NCBI GenBank assembly: GCA_963756455.1
Contig: CAVWNC010000003.1
Span: 930,001-994,000 of the forward strand
Direction: 5' to 3'
Origin: DASQPA01 sp963756455
GTDB lineage: Bacteria; Acidobacteriota; Thermoanaerobaculia; Multivoradales; UBA5704
DNA length: 64,000 nucleotides
The position numbers and the translations under genes are program-made. Below the pieces are notes generated by a model. The model ran no database searches and had not been told where the DNA came from. It was given only the letters and a program-made list of their open reading frames with translations. Shown here one piece after another: positions 40,948-50,014 of this stretch; position 1 is the stretch's first letter, and each line of letters opens with the position of its first letter.

Positions 40948-43767
40948 CTAGAAGCTCACCCGCAAACCCAGCCGCAACGACCGTGGCGGGGTTCGGAGCA
41001 CCGGTTTCTTGTAATCCGGGTTGACCGGCGTCGGCGAGGAGTTGTCCGCCTGCTGGAAGCCCCAGCGCTCGTCCAAGAGCAGGGGCTGCTGGGCGTTCAG
41101 GAGGTTGAAGACGTCGAACAGGACGTTGATCGTCGTCGGCCCCGCCGTCAGGGGGTAACCCAGATGGAGGTCCGCCTCGTAGACGTCCGGCGTCCGTCCT
41201 TCGCTGCCGCGGGGAGTGAGGAAGAACTCGTAGCGGCCGTAGGCATCCGAGTAGCCGTAGCGGGAGATCGGAGTGCCGGTCTCCCAGAAGGCCGAGAGCC
41301 CGACCTGGAGCTTATAGGGAGAGATGTAGGTCCCCGAGAGCTTCAGCTGGTGCCGGCGGTCGTTCGACAGCGGCCCGTTGTTGGTGATGTGGGAGAGATC
41401 GCTGCCGTTGGTGAAAAAGTCATAGTAGTCATAGGCTGCCGAGATGTTGGGGTCGGCGCCGACGTTGGTGAAGGGTGCGTACTCGCCGTCGTAGTTGCCG
41501 TCGAGCTTCGAGTAGATGTAGGAGGCCAAGCCCTGCCAGTTGTTCGACAGCCGCTTGGTGGCGTCTAGCTGCACACCCTTGTAGACACGCTTCGCCTTGG
41601 GTGTCGGGAAGGTCTGTGAGTAGTCCAGGGTGTAGTCCTGCTTGAAGATCCCATCGCCGGGGTTGCCGATGCAGTAGGTGCCGTCGGTCCGGCAGAGGAA
41701 GTCCTCGATGACCTGGCCGTAGCTCCGGTAGATCCCCTTGATGCCCAGCGAGACGTTGGGCGCCACCTCGCGCTCGCCACCGAGAATGACCTCGTCGATG
41801 TACTGGCCGCCGATGTTGGGATCGGCCGGCTCGATCACCGTGCCGAGGATGGCGGACGCGGTGCCGATGTCCCCCTCGGCCCCGGCGTCCGGGTGGTTGT
41901 CGGTCGGCGAGAAGTTGAAGATGCGCGCCTGCCGCTCGTAGGAATAGGAACGGATGACGAGATCCATGGGGATCTGCTCGTAGAAGCGGCCCGCCGAGAC
42001 GAAGACCTTCGAACGGTGGTCCTCGCTCGGGTCCCAGATCAGGCCGAGGCGCGGCGCGAAGTCCTTCTTGAGATCGATCTGCAGCTTGCCCGCGGGATCG
42101 ATGATCTGCTGGCGATCCCAGCGCAGGCCGAACGAGAGGGTGACGTTCGACCGCACGCTCCAGCGGTCCTGGAGATAGGCCGACGTCGCCTTGTGCTTCG
42201 GCGTCGCGTTGAGCTCCGAGAGCGGCGCGTCGGCGATCGTGGCGTCGGGGGTCGTCCAGAAATTGTGGCGGTAGATCGGCTGGGACGGGTCGACCGGGTT
42301 GGCGTAGACGTCGACCTGCTGGCCCCCCGACTCCCGGCGGACGACGTCGGCCTCCTCCTCCTCGTAGTCCAGGCCGGCCTTGATCTCGTGGCTGCCCGCG
42401 AAACGGGTGACCGAGCCGCCGACGAAGTCGCGCTTGAAGCTCTTGTCCTGGACGAGCCCGAAGCCGCCGGTCTGGAACGAGTTGTTCTGGACGTCCTGGT
42501 ACTGCACGGTGTCGCCCGCGGCGTCCGCCGGTCCCACCGAATTCTGCTCGCGGTGGCGCGACACCTGGCCGGAGAGCAGCCAGTCGGCGCCCAGGATGCC
42601 CTGGTAGCGCAGGGCATAGTCCTTGCCGCCGAACTCCTGGCGCCCGTCGTAGGTCAGGGGATCGCCGTTCAGCGAATGGCTCCCGTCGTTGATCGCCCCG
42701 GAGTCGGTCCGCGGGTCCTGGAAGAAGGTCGCGACGACCGACTGGCTCTCGGTGGCGCGGAAGGTGAGCTTCCCGGCGCCGAGATTGTGCTTGCTGTCGG
42801 AGCTCGCGATGTCGCCCGCCCGCGGCCCGGCGGGGAGCGAGCTGTCGAGGGTGTTGGTCACCCGGTCGTAGGCGCCGAAGAACCACAGCTTGTCCTTGAC
42901 GAGGTAGCCGCCCAGGTCGGCGCCATAGTCTTCTTTCGTGTAGCCCTTCTGGGTACCGCCGGTCGATACCACCTGGCTGGCTTTCGACTGCAACGAGTCG
43001 TTGTCGTAGTAGCCGAAGACATCGCCATGGAAGGCGTTGCCGCCGGACTTCGTGATGACGTTGACGATGCCGCCCGTCGAGTGCCCGTACTCCGCCTCAT
43101 AGCCGCCGGTCTTGACGTCGATCGCCTCGATGAACTCGAAGTTGAGCTCTTTTCCTTGGAAGCCGTACTCGACGCCGGTCGTGTTGACCCCGTCGATGAA
43201 GTACGAGTTCTCGGCCCCCGACGACCCGTAGACGGTGATCGTCGACTGGTCCTTGTTGTCGGGGTTGGCGTCGGAGGAGACTCCGGGGGTGATCTGCGCC
43301 ACCGAGGAGTAGTTGCGCCCGGTGGGCAGGCTCTGCACCGTCTGCGCGTCGAGGTTGGTCCCCAGGCTGGTCGAGGTGGTGTCGATGACCGGCGCCTCGC
43401 CGACGACGGTGATCTCCTCGCTCGCCCGTGGCTTCAGGACGGCATCGAGGGTGATGTCGCGGTCGAGCCCGACGGCGATCCCCTTCTGCGACTCCGGCCC
43501 GAAGCCTTCGAGAGTGAAGCTCACCGTGTACTGTCCCGGCGGCAGCAGGTTCAGCCGATAGGCGCCCTTGCCATCGGTCACCGTGGTGCGGGAGCCCTGG
43601 AGCGCCGGCCCGGAAGCCTCGACGACGACGCCAGGCAGCGCGCCCCCGGACTCGTCGGTCGCCCGGCCGAGGATGCTGCCGGTCGTCTGCGCGAAGAGAG
43701 CGGGAGCCGCCGCAAGGACGAGCACGCCGAGCACGAAGGATAGGAGACAGCGGCGGAGCAGCTTCAT
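40948..43767 (-). CDS. TonB-dependent receptor with carboxypeptidase-regulatory-like domain
   Basis: A 939-residue outer-membrane beta-barrel of the Oar/SusC-like type common in Acidobacteria. Signal peptide MKLLRRCLLSFVLGVLVLAAA, then a CarboxypepD_reg-like domain (ILGRATDESGGALPGVVVEA, GAYRLNLLPPGQYTVSFTLE), then the plug (ITVVGEAPVIDTTSTSLGTN, LPTGRNYSSVAQITPGV, GGYEAEYGHSTGGIVNVITK) and a long barrel ending LRTPPRSLRLGLRVSF, with the C-terminal aromatic typical of BAM substrates. ATG 43767 has AGGAGG 6 nt upstream. A TonB-box-like segment is not obvious. Substrate unknown; oligosaccharide, peptide or metal complexes are possible. Confidence 0.92.
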   Translation of the reverse strand: MKLLRRCLLSFVLGVLVLAAAPALFAQTTGSILGRATDESGGALPGVVVEASGPALQGSRTTVTDGKGAYRLNLLPPGQYTVSFTLEGFGPESQKGIAVGLDRDITLDAVLKPRASEEITVVGEAPVIDTTSTSLGTNLDAQTVQSLPTGRNYSSVAQITPGVSSDANPDNKDQSTITVYGSSGAENSYFIDGVNTTGVEYGFQGKELNFEFIEAIDVKTGGYEAEYGHSTGGIVNVITKSGGNAFHGDVFGYYDNDSLQSKASQVVSTGGTQKGYTKEDYGADLGGYLVKDKLWFFGAYDRVTNTLDSSLPAGPRAGDIASSDSKHNLGAGKLTFRATESQSVVATFFQDPRTDSGAINDGSHSLNGDPLTYDGRQEFGGKDYALRYQGILGADWLLSGQVSRHREQNSVGPADAAGDTVQYQDVQNNSFQTGGFGLVQDKSFKRDFVGGSVTRFAGSHEIKAGLDYEEEEADVVRRESGGQQVDVYANPVDPSQPIYRHNFWTTPDATIADAPLSELNATPKHKATSAYLQDRWSVRSNVTLSFGLRWDRQQIIDPAGKLQIDLKKDFAPRLGLIWDPSEDHRSKVFVSAGRFYEQIPMDLVIRSYSYERQARIFNFSPTDNHPDAGAEGDIGTASAILGTVIEPADPNIGGQYIDEVILGGEREVAPNVSLGIKGIYRSYGQVIEDFLCRTDGTYCIGNPGDGIFKQDYTLDYSQTFPTPKAKRVYKGVQLDATKRLSNNWQGLASYIYSKLDGNYDGEYAPFTNVGADPNISAAYDYYDFFTNGSDLSHITNNGPLSNDRRHQLKLSGTYISPYKLQVGLSAFWETGTPISRYGYSDAYGRYEFFLTPRGSEGRTPDVYEADLHLGYPLTAGPTTINVLFDVFNLLNAQQPLLLDERWGFQQADNSSPTPVNPDYKKPVLRTPPRSLRLGLRVSF

Positions 43768-43840
43768 CTCGGACCTCCTCAATAGGGATAAGACCCGGGA
43801 AAGTTACCACAGGAGGACAGTGGAGGGGATGGGGCGGGAT

Positions 43841-43860
43841 GGGGCGCCGTGCGGCGCCCC
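43841..43860. terminator. Hairpin between receptor gene and orphan gene
   Basis: GGGGCGCC and GGCGCCCC form an 8-bp perfect stem around GTGC. It sits 34 nt downstream of the end of the orphan gene at 43894 (minus strand) and upstream of the receptor gene. No T-run follows on the minus strand, so it could be a weak terminator or an RNA-stabilising hairpin. Confidence 0.35.
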
Positions 43861-43893
43861 GGGTCCAAAAATCCGCCGGAATGCCGGACGGAC

Positions 43894-44436
43894 CTATGGG
43901 TTGTGAGAGACAGTGACCGGAAACTGCAAGAGCTGGGCGACGACCTGGTTCGGAGCGCCGACCGGCGCCAGGTCGACCGGCTGCTGCAGCTGGTAGACCG
44001 AGCCCTGCGGCGGGAACACCGTCAGTTTGTCGTTCAGGAGCGTGGCCGTCTTGGTGTTCGACAGCACCAGGGGCGGACCGCCACCCGGCGGCTTCTCGAT
44101 CGTCACCGTAAAGTCGAGGAACATGGTCTGGCGAAACGTCGGCGGAAGGTTTCCGACGACCTCGAGCAGGCTGAGCGGCGTCTCATCGATGTCGGCTTGG
44201 CTGATGGTCACCTTGCCGAGCACGGGGGAATCGGCCGACACCTCGTGGCCGATGACCTTGAGCTTGACCCCGCCCAGGCCCATACCGAGGTTCGCTTCCA
44301 CCCGGACTTTGATCCCGCCCTTGAAATCCAGCGTGATGAGGCCGAGGACATTGACCTGGAGGGGCACGTTTACCGCGTAGCAGCTGCAGGGAATTTCCAA
44401 ACCGATGGGGGGAAGAAGGCCACCGAGGGATGCCAT
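43894..44436 (-). CDS. Orphan hypothetical protein, 180 residues
   Basis: I do not recognise this protein. AGGAGG lies 9 nt upstream of the ATG, so it is well expressed in principle. It lacks a signal peptide. It starts MASLGGLLPPIGLEIPCSCY, then alternating hydrophobic stretches VPLQVNVLGLITLDFKGGIK, VEANLGMGLGGVKLKVIGHE, QTMFLDFTVTIEKPPGGGPP and LVLSNTKTATLLNDKLTVFP suggest an all-beta fold. The composition (many Val, Leu, Gly; CSC near the N-terminus) and lack of neighbours with obvious links leave its role open. Confidence 0.65.
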   Translation of the reverse strand: MASLGGLLPPIGLEIPCSCYAVNVPLQVNVLGLITLDFKGGIKVRVEANLGMGLGGVKLKVIGHEVSADSPVLGKVTISQADIDETPLSLLEVVGNLPPTFRQTMFLDFTVTIEKPPGGGPPLVLSNTKTATLLNDKLTVFPPQGSVYQLQQPVDLAPVGAPNQVVAQLLQFPVTVSHNP

Positions 44437-44659
44437 ACACTTTCCTCCTACGAGGGTGCTCGTGAGAGCGCTGACAGGGTTTTACCAACATCCAAGAGAC
44501 TGCGTTTTTTCACATCGCTGTTGTGGGGTCAATAGGGTGTTTCCCTCATTTTGAAAAAATGTTTCCAGACTGCGTCGCCTCTGAGTTTCGAGGTGATTTG
44601 GATGGAGGCCTTTTGCGGAGCTGCGGAACCTCCCCACCCCGTTTTGCGTACTGTCCTCT

Positions 44660-44679
44660 GGCCGCCCCTCGGGGCGGCC
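44660..44679 (+). promoter_or_regulatory. Leader hairpin before ABC ATPase gene
   Basis: GGCCGCCCC and GGGGCGGCC make a 9-bp stem with a 2-nt loop, ending about 8 nt before the AAGGAGAGAGG ribosome binding site of the ATPase gene. It may modulate translation or end upstream readthrough; no T-run follows. Confidence 0.35.
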
Positions 44680-44699
44680 CTTGAAGGAGAGAGGCGACG

Positions 44700-45611
44700 A
44701 TGCTCCAGATCCGCGACCTCATCAAAGTCTACCCAGGACCGGTCCAGGCGCTCGCCGGGATCTCCTTCGATGCGCCGCCGGGGATGTTCGGCCTGCTCGG
44801 CCCCAACGGCGCCGGGAAGACGACCCTCATGCGCATCCTCGCCGGTCTCCTCGAACCGACCTCCGGCGCGGTCACCCTGGACGGGCTCGACGCCCTGGCG
44901 AATCCGCGCGAGCTCCGCCTGCGGCTCGGCTATCTGCCCCAGGAGTTCGGCTTCTATCCCCACCTCACAGGGGAGAAGATGCTCCTCTATCTCCTCCGTT
45001 TGAAGGGGGTCGAGGCGCCGGAGGGTCTGCCGAAGCTCGCCGCCAAGCTCCTCGATCGGGTCAACCTCGCGGCCGCCGCCGCTCGGAAGGTGAAGAGCTA
45101 CTCAGGGGGCATGCGCCAGCGGCTGGGGATCGCCCAGGCGATCGCCGGGGACCCGCGGCTGATCGTCGTCGACGAGCCCACCGCCGGCCTCGATCCGGAG
45201 GAGCGCCTGCGCTTCTATCGGTTGCTCGCCGAGCTGGCGGAGGATCGCATCGTCCTCCTCTCCACCCACATCGTCGAGGACGTGGCGGTCCTCTGCCCGC
45301 GTTTCGCCGTCATCCGCCAGGGCCGGCTCTTGGCCCAGACCTCGCCGGGCGAGGCGCGCGCCGCCATCGCCGGGAAGATCTTCGAGGGCCGGGTGGCGCC
45401 GGGGGAGCTCGAAACCCTCGGCCGCCGCTCCCGGATCACCCAGGCGATCCTCGTCGAGGGAAAAAACCGGGTGCGGATCTACGAGCCCGGCGGCGAGCCT
45501 CCACCCGGCTTCGAGCCGGTGTCCGCCACTTTGGAGGATGCCTACCTGCTTCTGATGCAGGGGGTCATGCAGGACGTTCAGCAGGACGCCGGGGTGGAGG
45601 CTCTCTCTTGA
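44700..45611 (+). CDS. ABC transporter ATP-binding protein
   Basis: A 303-residue ABC-2-type ATPase. Walker A GLLGPNGAGKTTLMRILAGL, Q-loop GYLPQEFGFYPHLTG, signature KSYSGGMRQRLGIAQ, Walker B RLIVVDEPTAGLDPEERL, and H-loop VLLSTHIVEDVAVLC. The extra C-terminal domain (about 80 residues, GRVAPGELETLGRRSRITQA) is usual for drug/lipid exporter ATPases. Its stop overlaps the TTG start of the permease gene by 4 nt (TTGA), so the two subunits are translationally coupled. Confidence 0.93.
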   Translation: MLQIRDLIKVYPGPVQALAGISFDAPPGMFGLLGPNGAGKTTLMRILAGLLEPTSGAVTLDGLDALANPRELRLRLGYLPQEFGFYPHLTGEKMLLYLLRLKGVEAPEGLPKLAAKLLDRVNLAAAAARKVKSYSGGMRQRLGIAQAIAGDPRLIVVDEPTAGLDPEERLRFYRLLAELAEDRIVLLSTHIVEDVAVLCPRFAVIRQGRLLAQTSPGEARAAIAGKIFEGRVAPGELETLGRRSRITQAILVEGKNRVRIYEPGGEPPPGFEPVSATLEDAYLLLMQGVMQDVQQDAGVEALS

Positions 45612-48600
45612 GCGACCGTTTCCGGGCGGTCTTCGGCCTCGAGCTGTCGCAGACCCTGAAGCGGCCCATGGTCTGGGTGCTCCTGACGATCCTCTTCCTC
45701 CTCACCTGGGGGATGTCGACCGGCCACGTCAGCTTCTCCTCCGGCGATGCCTCGGTCGGCGGGAAGAAGGCCTGGCTCACCTCGGAGTTCAGCGTCGCCT
45801 TCCAGCTCATCATCGTCGTGACGCTCTTAGACTGCTTCTTCCTCTCGATCGTCGCCGGCACCGCCATCCTCGAAGACGACGAGCAGCGGGTGACCGAGAT
45901 CCTGGGCGCCACCCCGCTCTCGCCTGCCGAGTACGTCTGGGGGAAGTTCCTCGCCGTGGGCGCCGCCTTCCTCACGATCCTCTTCGGCCACCTGGCGCTC
46001 CTCGCCGCCTTCAACCACCTCCTCCCCAATGCGGCGGCGGCGGAGATCCGCGGCCCCTTCTCGGTCGGCAACTATCTGCGGCCGGCGCTCTTCTTCGCGC
46101 TTCCCACCCTGCTCTTCTTTGCGGGCATCGCCTTCTGGCTGGGGGCGCGGTTCCGACGGCCGATCCTCGTCTTCTTGCTGCCGGTGGCGAGCCTCCTCGC
46201 CTGCGCCTTCTTCCTCTGGAACTGGGCGCCGACCTGGCTCGACCCGCGGATCAATCGGCTCCTCATGTTCGCCGACCCCGCCGGCTTTCGCTGGCTGAAC
46301 GAGACCTGGCTCAAGCTCGACCGCGGGGTCGACTTCTACAACCGCTCCCCCATCCGCTTCGACCTGACTTTCCTCCTCAACCGAATCGTTCTCGTCGTCG
46401 CCGGCCTGGGTGCGGTGGGCCTCACCCAGCGTCACCTGGAGCGCCAGACCCGCGGCCTCGCGACGGCCGAGGGAAAGACCCGGAAGGGAGCGGAGATCTC
46501 CTCGGAAGCGCCGATCGTACCGAGCCCGACGCTCCCCGGACAGGGCTCGCGGGAGCCGGAGCGGCTCGCCCTCGGCACCCGGGCCGGCAGCGGTGGGCTC
46601 GTCCGCGAAACCCTGGCGGTCGCCCGGGCCGAGGTGCGCGCGCTCCTCTCGCAGGTCGGGCTCTACCTCTTCATCCCCCTGATCCTCCTGCAGACCCTGG
46701 GCAGCGACCTCCTCGCGCTCGGCGCCTTTGGAACCGAGGTGCTCCTGACTCCCGGCCTCTTGGCGGTCGGGACGATGAACACCCTGACCTTCCTGCTCTC
46801 GGCCCTCCTTCTCTTCTATACCGTCGAGTCGCTGGAGCGCGAGCGGGCGACCCGCCTCGCCCCGATCTACTACTCCTCGCCGATCGCGACCGCCGCGATC
46901 CTTTTCGGCAAGACCCTCGCCAACAGCGTCGTCGGCGTCCTCGTCGTGATCGCCACATTCTTCGGCGGCCTCGTCGCCCTCCTGATCCAGGGCCAGGTCC
47001 ATCTCGGTCTCGGCGCGCTCTATCCCTTCCTCCTCGTCTGGGGCGCCCTCCTCCTCCCCACCTTCCTCCTCTGGACCTCTTTCGTCACCGCCGTGCGAGC
47101 GGTGACCGGGGGGCGCTACGCGACCTATGGCATCTGCCTCGCGGCGCTCACGGTAAGCCTCTATCGTGAGCTCACCGCCCACATGAACTGGGTCGGCAAC
47201 TGGATGCTGTGGGATGCTCTCCGCTGGAGCGACATGGGCGCTTTCGAGCTCGAAGGGAAAGCCCTCTTCTGGAACCGACTCCTGGCCTTGGGGCTCACCG
47301 CCTTCTTCGCCGCCGTCGCCGGGCGGGCCTTCGCGCGCCGCGAGGCCGATCCGGTGGGCATCGCCTCGCGCCTGCGCGGCCGCGCCTTCGGCCGCTCCGC
47401 GCTCGCCCTCGCTCCCTGGGCGATCCTGCCGCTCGTCGCCGCGACCGTCCTCGGGCTCGCCGTCTTCCATGGCTACGAGGGGGGCGAGATGGAGAAGAAG
47501 GCTCAGGACTACTGGAAGAAAAACGTCGCGACCTGGTACGACACCCACAACCCCGGGCTCGTCGCGGTCGACCTGGACCTGACCCTCGATCCCGCCCGGC
47601 GCTTCCTGCATGACCGAGGCACCTATGAGCTGGTCAACGACCGGACCACGCCCTTGCGGCAGATCGCCCTCACCGGCGGCTTCCACTGGCGGAAGGTCCG
47701 CTGGACGCTCGACGGCGGGAGCTACCAGCCGGACGACCGCGCCGGTCTCTACGTCTTCACCCCCAAGATACCCCTGCCGCCGGGCGGACACGTCCGGATC
47801 GGCTTCGACCTCGAAGGCACGGTGCCCTTCGGGATCAGCAAGAACGGCGGCAGCGCCCGGGAGTTCATCCTCCCCTCGGGGGTCGTCCTCACGAGCTTCG
47901 AGCCGACCTTCACCCCGGTCGTCGGCTACATGGACCAGATCGGGATCAAGAAGGACGAGAACGACTACGATTCCAAGGTCTACCCGGACGATTTCTACGT
48001 CGGCCAGACCGATGCCGGCTTCGGCAGCAACTCACCGTTTACCACCCACATCCGGATCACTGGACCCGCCGCCTACACCTGGAACTCGGTGGGCACCAAG
48101 ATCTCGGACGAGGTGCGAGGCGGCCGGCGGACGACCGTCTGGCAGAGCGATCAGCCGGTGCGCTTCTTCAACGTCGTGGGTGGCCGCTGGGCGGTGAGCC
48201 ACGGCGTCGGCACCGCGATCTACTACCACCCCGGACATGGCTTCAACGTTCCGGCCATGCAAACCGCCCTGGACGCCGCCCGCCGCTACTACGGCGAGTG
48301 GTTCCACCCCTATCCATGGCGCGAGCTCAAGCTCTCGGAGTTCCCCTCGCTCGCCGGCTACGCCCAGGGGTTCCCCACCGACATCAGCTTCTCCGAGGGA
48401 ATCGGCTTCCTCACCAAGCCCGACCTTCAAACCAATGCCGTCTTCCTGGTCACCGCCCATGAGTCGGCCCACCAGTGGTGGGGAAACCTCCTCACCCCCG
48501 GCAAGGGGCCGGGCGGTGACATTCTCTCCGAAGGGATGTCGCACTTCTCGACCATGCTCCTCATGCAGCAGGTGCTGGGGGAGGGCGCCCGCATCGAGTT

Positions 48601-49222
48601 CGCGAAGAGGATCGAGGAGCGCTACGGCGAGCGCCGCCGGAAGGACGCCGAGCGCCCCCTGGTCAAGATCGACGGCACCCACGCGGGCGACGAGACGGTC
48701 ACCTACGACAAGGGCGGCTGGGTCTTCTGGATGCTTCTGGAACAGATGGGCCGCGAGCGGGCGCTCGCCGGCCTCCGCGAATTCATCCGCAAGTACGAGA
48801 ACGGCCCCGACTACCCGGTCCTCCAGGATCTGGTGGCGACGCTCCGTCCCTTCTCCCCCGATCCCGCGGCTTACAACGCCTTCGTCCGGCAGTGGTTTTT
48901 CTCGGTCGTGGTCCCCGAATACCGGCTCGACCGGGAGACCCGGAAGCGGCTCCCTGACGGCAGTTGGGAGGCGACCGTCACGGTCCGGAACGCCGGGACC
49001 GGCCGCATGCCGGTCGAGGTGGCGGCGGTCACCGGCGACCGCTTCGACGAGAACGGCAAGCCCCTCGCCGCCTATCGGGAGGTCCGCCGGACGGTGACCC
49101 TCGGGGCGGGCCAGTCGGCGGCCCTGACTTTCCCCTGTCCCTTCGAGCCCAAACGGCTGCTCGTCGATCCCGACGCCCGGGTGCTCCAACTCGCCCGGAA
49201 GCTGGCCCTCGTGCGGCTCTGA
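45608..49222 (+). CDS. ABC-2 permease fused to M1-family aminopeptidase domain
   Basis: A 1204-residue fusion. TTG 45608 has GGTGGAGG 5 nt upstream. Residues 1-600 hold ABC-2-type membrane segments in two halves (VWVLLTILFLLTWGM, AGTAILEDDEQRVTEILGAT, then FIPLILLQTLGSDLLALGAF, SLERERATRLAPIYYSSPIA), each half starting with a first helix and a loop as in a permease repeat. After a last helix near residue 615 comes a periplasmic M1-like peptidase: an N-terminal beta domain (YELVNDRTTPLRQIALTGGF) then TAHESAHQWWGN (HExxH, about residue 950) and DILSEGMSHFSTMLL (third ligand Glu), with TYDKGGWVFWMLLEQMG. The ATPase gene is directly upstream. Such fusions may couple peptide export or import to trimming. 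Confidence 0.88.
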   Translation: MSDRFRAVFGLELSQTLKRPMVWVLLTILFLLTWGMSTGHVSFSSGDASVGGKKAWLTSEFSVAFQLIIVVTLLDCFFLSIVAGTAILEDDEQRVTEILGATPLSPAEYVWGKFLAVGAAFLTILFGHLALLAAFNHLLPNAAAAEIRGPFSVGNYLRPALFFALPTLLFFAGIAFWLGARFRRPILVFLLPVASLLACAFFLWNWAPTWLDPRINRLLMFADPAGFRWLNETWLKLDRGVDFYNRSPIRFDLTFLLNRIVLVVAGLGAVGLTQRHLERQTRGLATAEGKTRKGAEISSEAPIVPSPTLPGQGSREPERLALGTRAGSGGLVRETLAVARAEVRALLSQVGLYLFIPLILLQTLGSDLLALGAFGTEVLLTPGLLAVGTMNTLTFLLSALLLFYTVESLERERATRLAPIYYSSPIATAAILFGKTLANSVVGVLVVIATFFGGLVALLIQGQVHLGLGALYPFLLVWGALLLPTFLLWTSFVTAVRAVTGGRYATYGICLAALTVSLYRELTAHMNWVGNWMLWDALRWSDMGAFELEGKALFWNRLLALGLTAFFAAVAGRAFARREADPVGIASRLRGRAFGRSALALAPWAILPLVAATVLGLAVFHGYEGGEMEKKAQDYWKKNVATWYDTHNPGLVAVDLDLTLDPARRFLHDRGTYELVNDRTTPLRQIALTGGFHWRKVRWTLDGGSYQPDDRAGLYVFTPKIPLPPGGHVRIGFDLEGTVPFGISKNGGSAREFILPSGVVLTSFEPTFTPVVGYMDQIGIKKDENDYDSKVYPDDFYVGQTDAGFGSNSPFTTHIRITGPAAYTWNSVGTKISDEVRGGRRTTVWQSDQPVRFFNVVGGRWAVSHGVGTAIYYHPGHGFNVPAMQTALDAARRYYGEWFHPYPWRELKLSEFPSLAGYAQGFPTDISFSEGIGFLTKPDLQTNAVFLVTAHESAHQWWGNLLTPGKGPGGDILSEGMSHFSTMLLMQQVLGEGARIEFAKRIEERYGERRRKDAERPLVKIDGTHAGDETVTYDKGGWVFWMLLEQMGRERALAGLREFIRKYENGPDYPVLQDLVATLRPFSPDPAAYNAFVRQWFFSVVVPEYRLDRETRKRLPDGSWEATVTVRNAGTGRMPVEVAAVTGDRFDENGKPLAAYREVRRTVTLGAGQSAALTFPCPFEPKRLLVDPDARVLQLARKLALVRL

Positions 49223-49313
49223 AGAGACCAAAAAAAAGAAGTCTGCAAGATGGCGGCACGTTTTGCGTCCTTCTCTCCAGCAGGGATCGAAGGATTGTGC
49301 GCGGCCGCTCTCC

Positions 49314-49340
49314 TTGATATCATTCATCGCGATTGATATC
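49314..49340 (+). promoter_or_regulatory. Operator candidate: two TTGATATC repeats
   Basis: TTGATATC occurs at 49314-49321 and 49333-49340, 19 bp apart, close to two helical turns, directly upstream of the antitoxin start. GATATC is itself palindromic. RHH antitoxins commonly bind such paired sites to repress their operon. Confidence 0.45.
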
Positions 49341-49352
49341 GAGGAGACGACC

Positions 49353-49595
49353 ATGATCCGCACCATCATCAGTCTCGATCCCGAGGACAAACACTGGCTC
49401 GACCGCAAGGCCGAGGAGGAGAACGTGACCATGACCGAGCTTGTCAGGCAGGCCATCCGCCGTTACCGTGAGGAGTGCGAGGTGACATCCCCACCGCTCG
49501 AAAGACTGCTGGCGGAGACCTCCGGTCTCTGGCGCCAGGAGGACGGCCTCGAATACCAGCAGCGCCTCCGGCAGGATTGGGAGGAGGAGGTTTGA
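49353..49595 (+). CDS. Ribbon-helix-helix antitoxin
   Basis: An 80-residue antitoxin for the adjacent PIN toxin. The N-terminal half is an RHH domain: MIRTIISLDPEDKHWLDRKA, then EENVTMTELVRQAIRRYREE. The C-terminal half is acidic and probably binds the toxin (LAETSGLWRQEDGLEYQQRL). ATG 49353 is chosen over an upstream in-frame start because GAGGAG lies 6 nt upstream. The stop overlaps the toxin start by 4 nt. Confidence 0.85.
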   Translation: MIRTIISLDPEDKHWLDRKAEEENVTMTELVRQAIRRYREECEVTSPPLERLLAETSGLWRQEDGLEYQQRLRQDWEEEV

Positions 49596-49960
49596 GATAC
49601 CTCCTGGATTCGGTGATCCTGATCGACCACTTCAACGGAATCCAGGCGGCGACCGCCTACCTGGGGGAGACCCGCGGCCAGTCCGCGGTGTCGGTCATCA
49701 CCCGGGCCGAGGTGCTGGCCGGCTTTTCCGCCGAGGACTCGGGGCTCGCCTCGGCGCTCCTCGACCGCTTCCCCACCCTGGGGATCGACCGCGCGGTCGC
49801 CGACCTCGCCGCCCGCCTGCGCCACGACCTGCGCTGGAAGATGCCGGACGCCCTCCAGGCCGCCCTCGCCCGTCACCACGGCCTTCACCTGGTGACGCGC
49901 AACACCAAGGACTTTCCGCCCGACCGCTATCCGTTCGTCGTCGTGCCGTACGTCTTCTAG
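49592..49960 (+). CDS. PIN-domain toxin (VapC-type), intact
   Basis: A 122-residue PIN ribonuclease. TTG 49592 overlaps the antitoxin stop (TTGA) and follows GGAGGAGGAGG. It reads RYLLDSVILIDHFNGIQAAT (first catalytic Asp), SVITRAEVLAGFSAEDSG (conserved Glu), KMPDALQAALARHHGLHLVT (third acidic residue) and NTKDFPPD (fourth). All expected residues are in one frame, in contrast to the two frameshifted toxin genes elsewhere in the window. Confidence 0.88.
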   Translation: MRYLLDSVILIDHFNGIQAATAYLGETRGQSAVSVITRAEVLAGFSAEDSGLASALLDRFPTLGIDRAVADLAARLRHDLRWKMPDALQAALARHHGLHLVTRNTKDFPPDRYPFVVVPYVF

Positions 49961-49977
49961 CGCGAATCGGGTCCATC

Positions 49978-50009
49978 CCTTCCCCGCCGCTCGCGAGCGG
50001 CGGGGAAGG
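49978..50009. terminator. 32-bp perfect palindrome between convergent genes
   Basis: CCTTCCCCGCCGCTCG and its exact reverse complement are joined without spacer, giving a 32-bp palindrome. It lies 17 nt after the toxin stop and ends 5 nt before the 3' end of the regulator gene. Bidirectional terminator is the simplest role, although no long T-run follows; a protein-binding site is possible. Confidence 0.5.
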
Positions 50010-50014
50010 AAGCT

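Noticed and set aside
45827..47791. Minus-strand ORF of 654 codons opposite the ABC permease fusion
   Set aside because: Antisense shadow with Glu/Arg/Gly low complexity.
49263..49352. Upstream extension of the antitoxin ORF
   Set aside because: The extension runs through the operator-like repeats and has no ribosome binding site; ATG 49353 follows GAGGAG.
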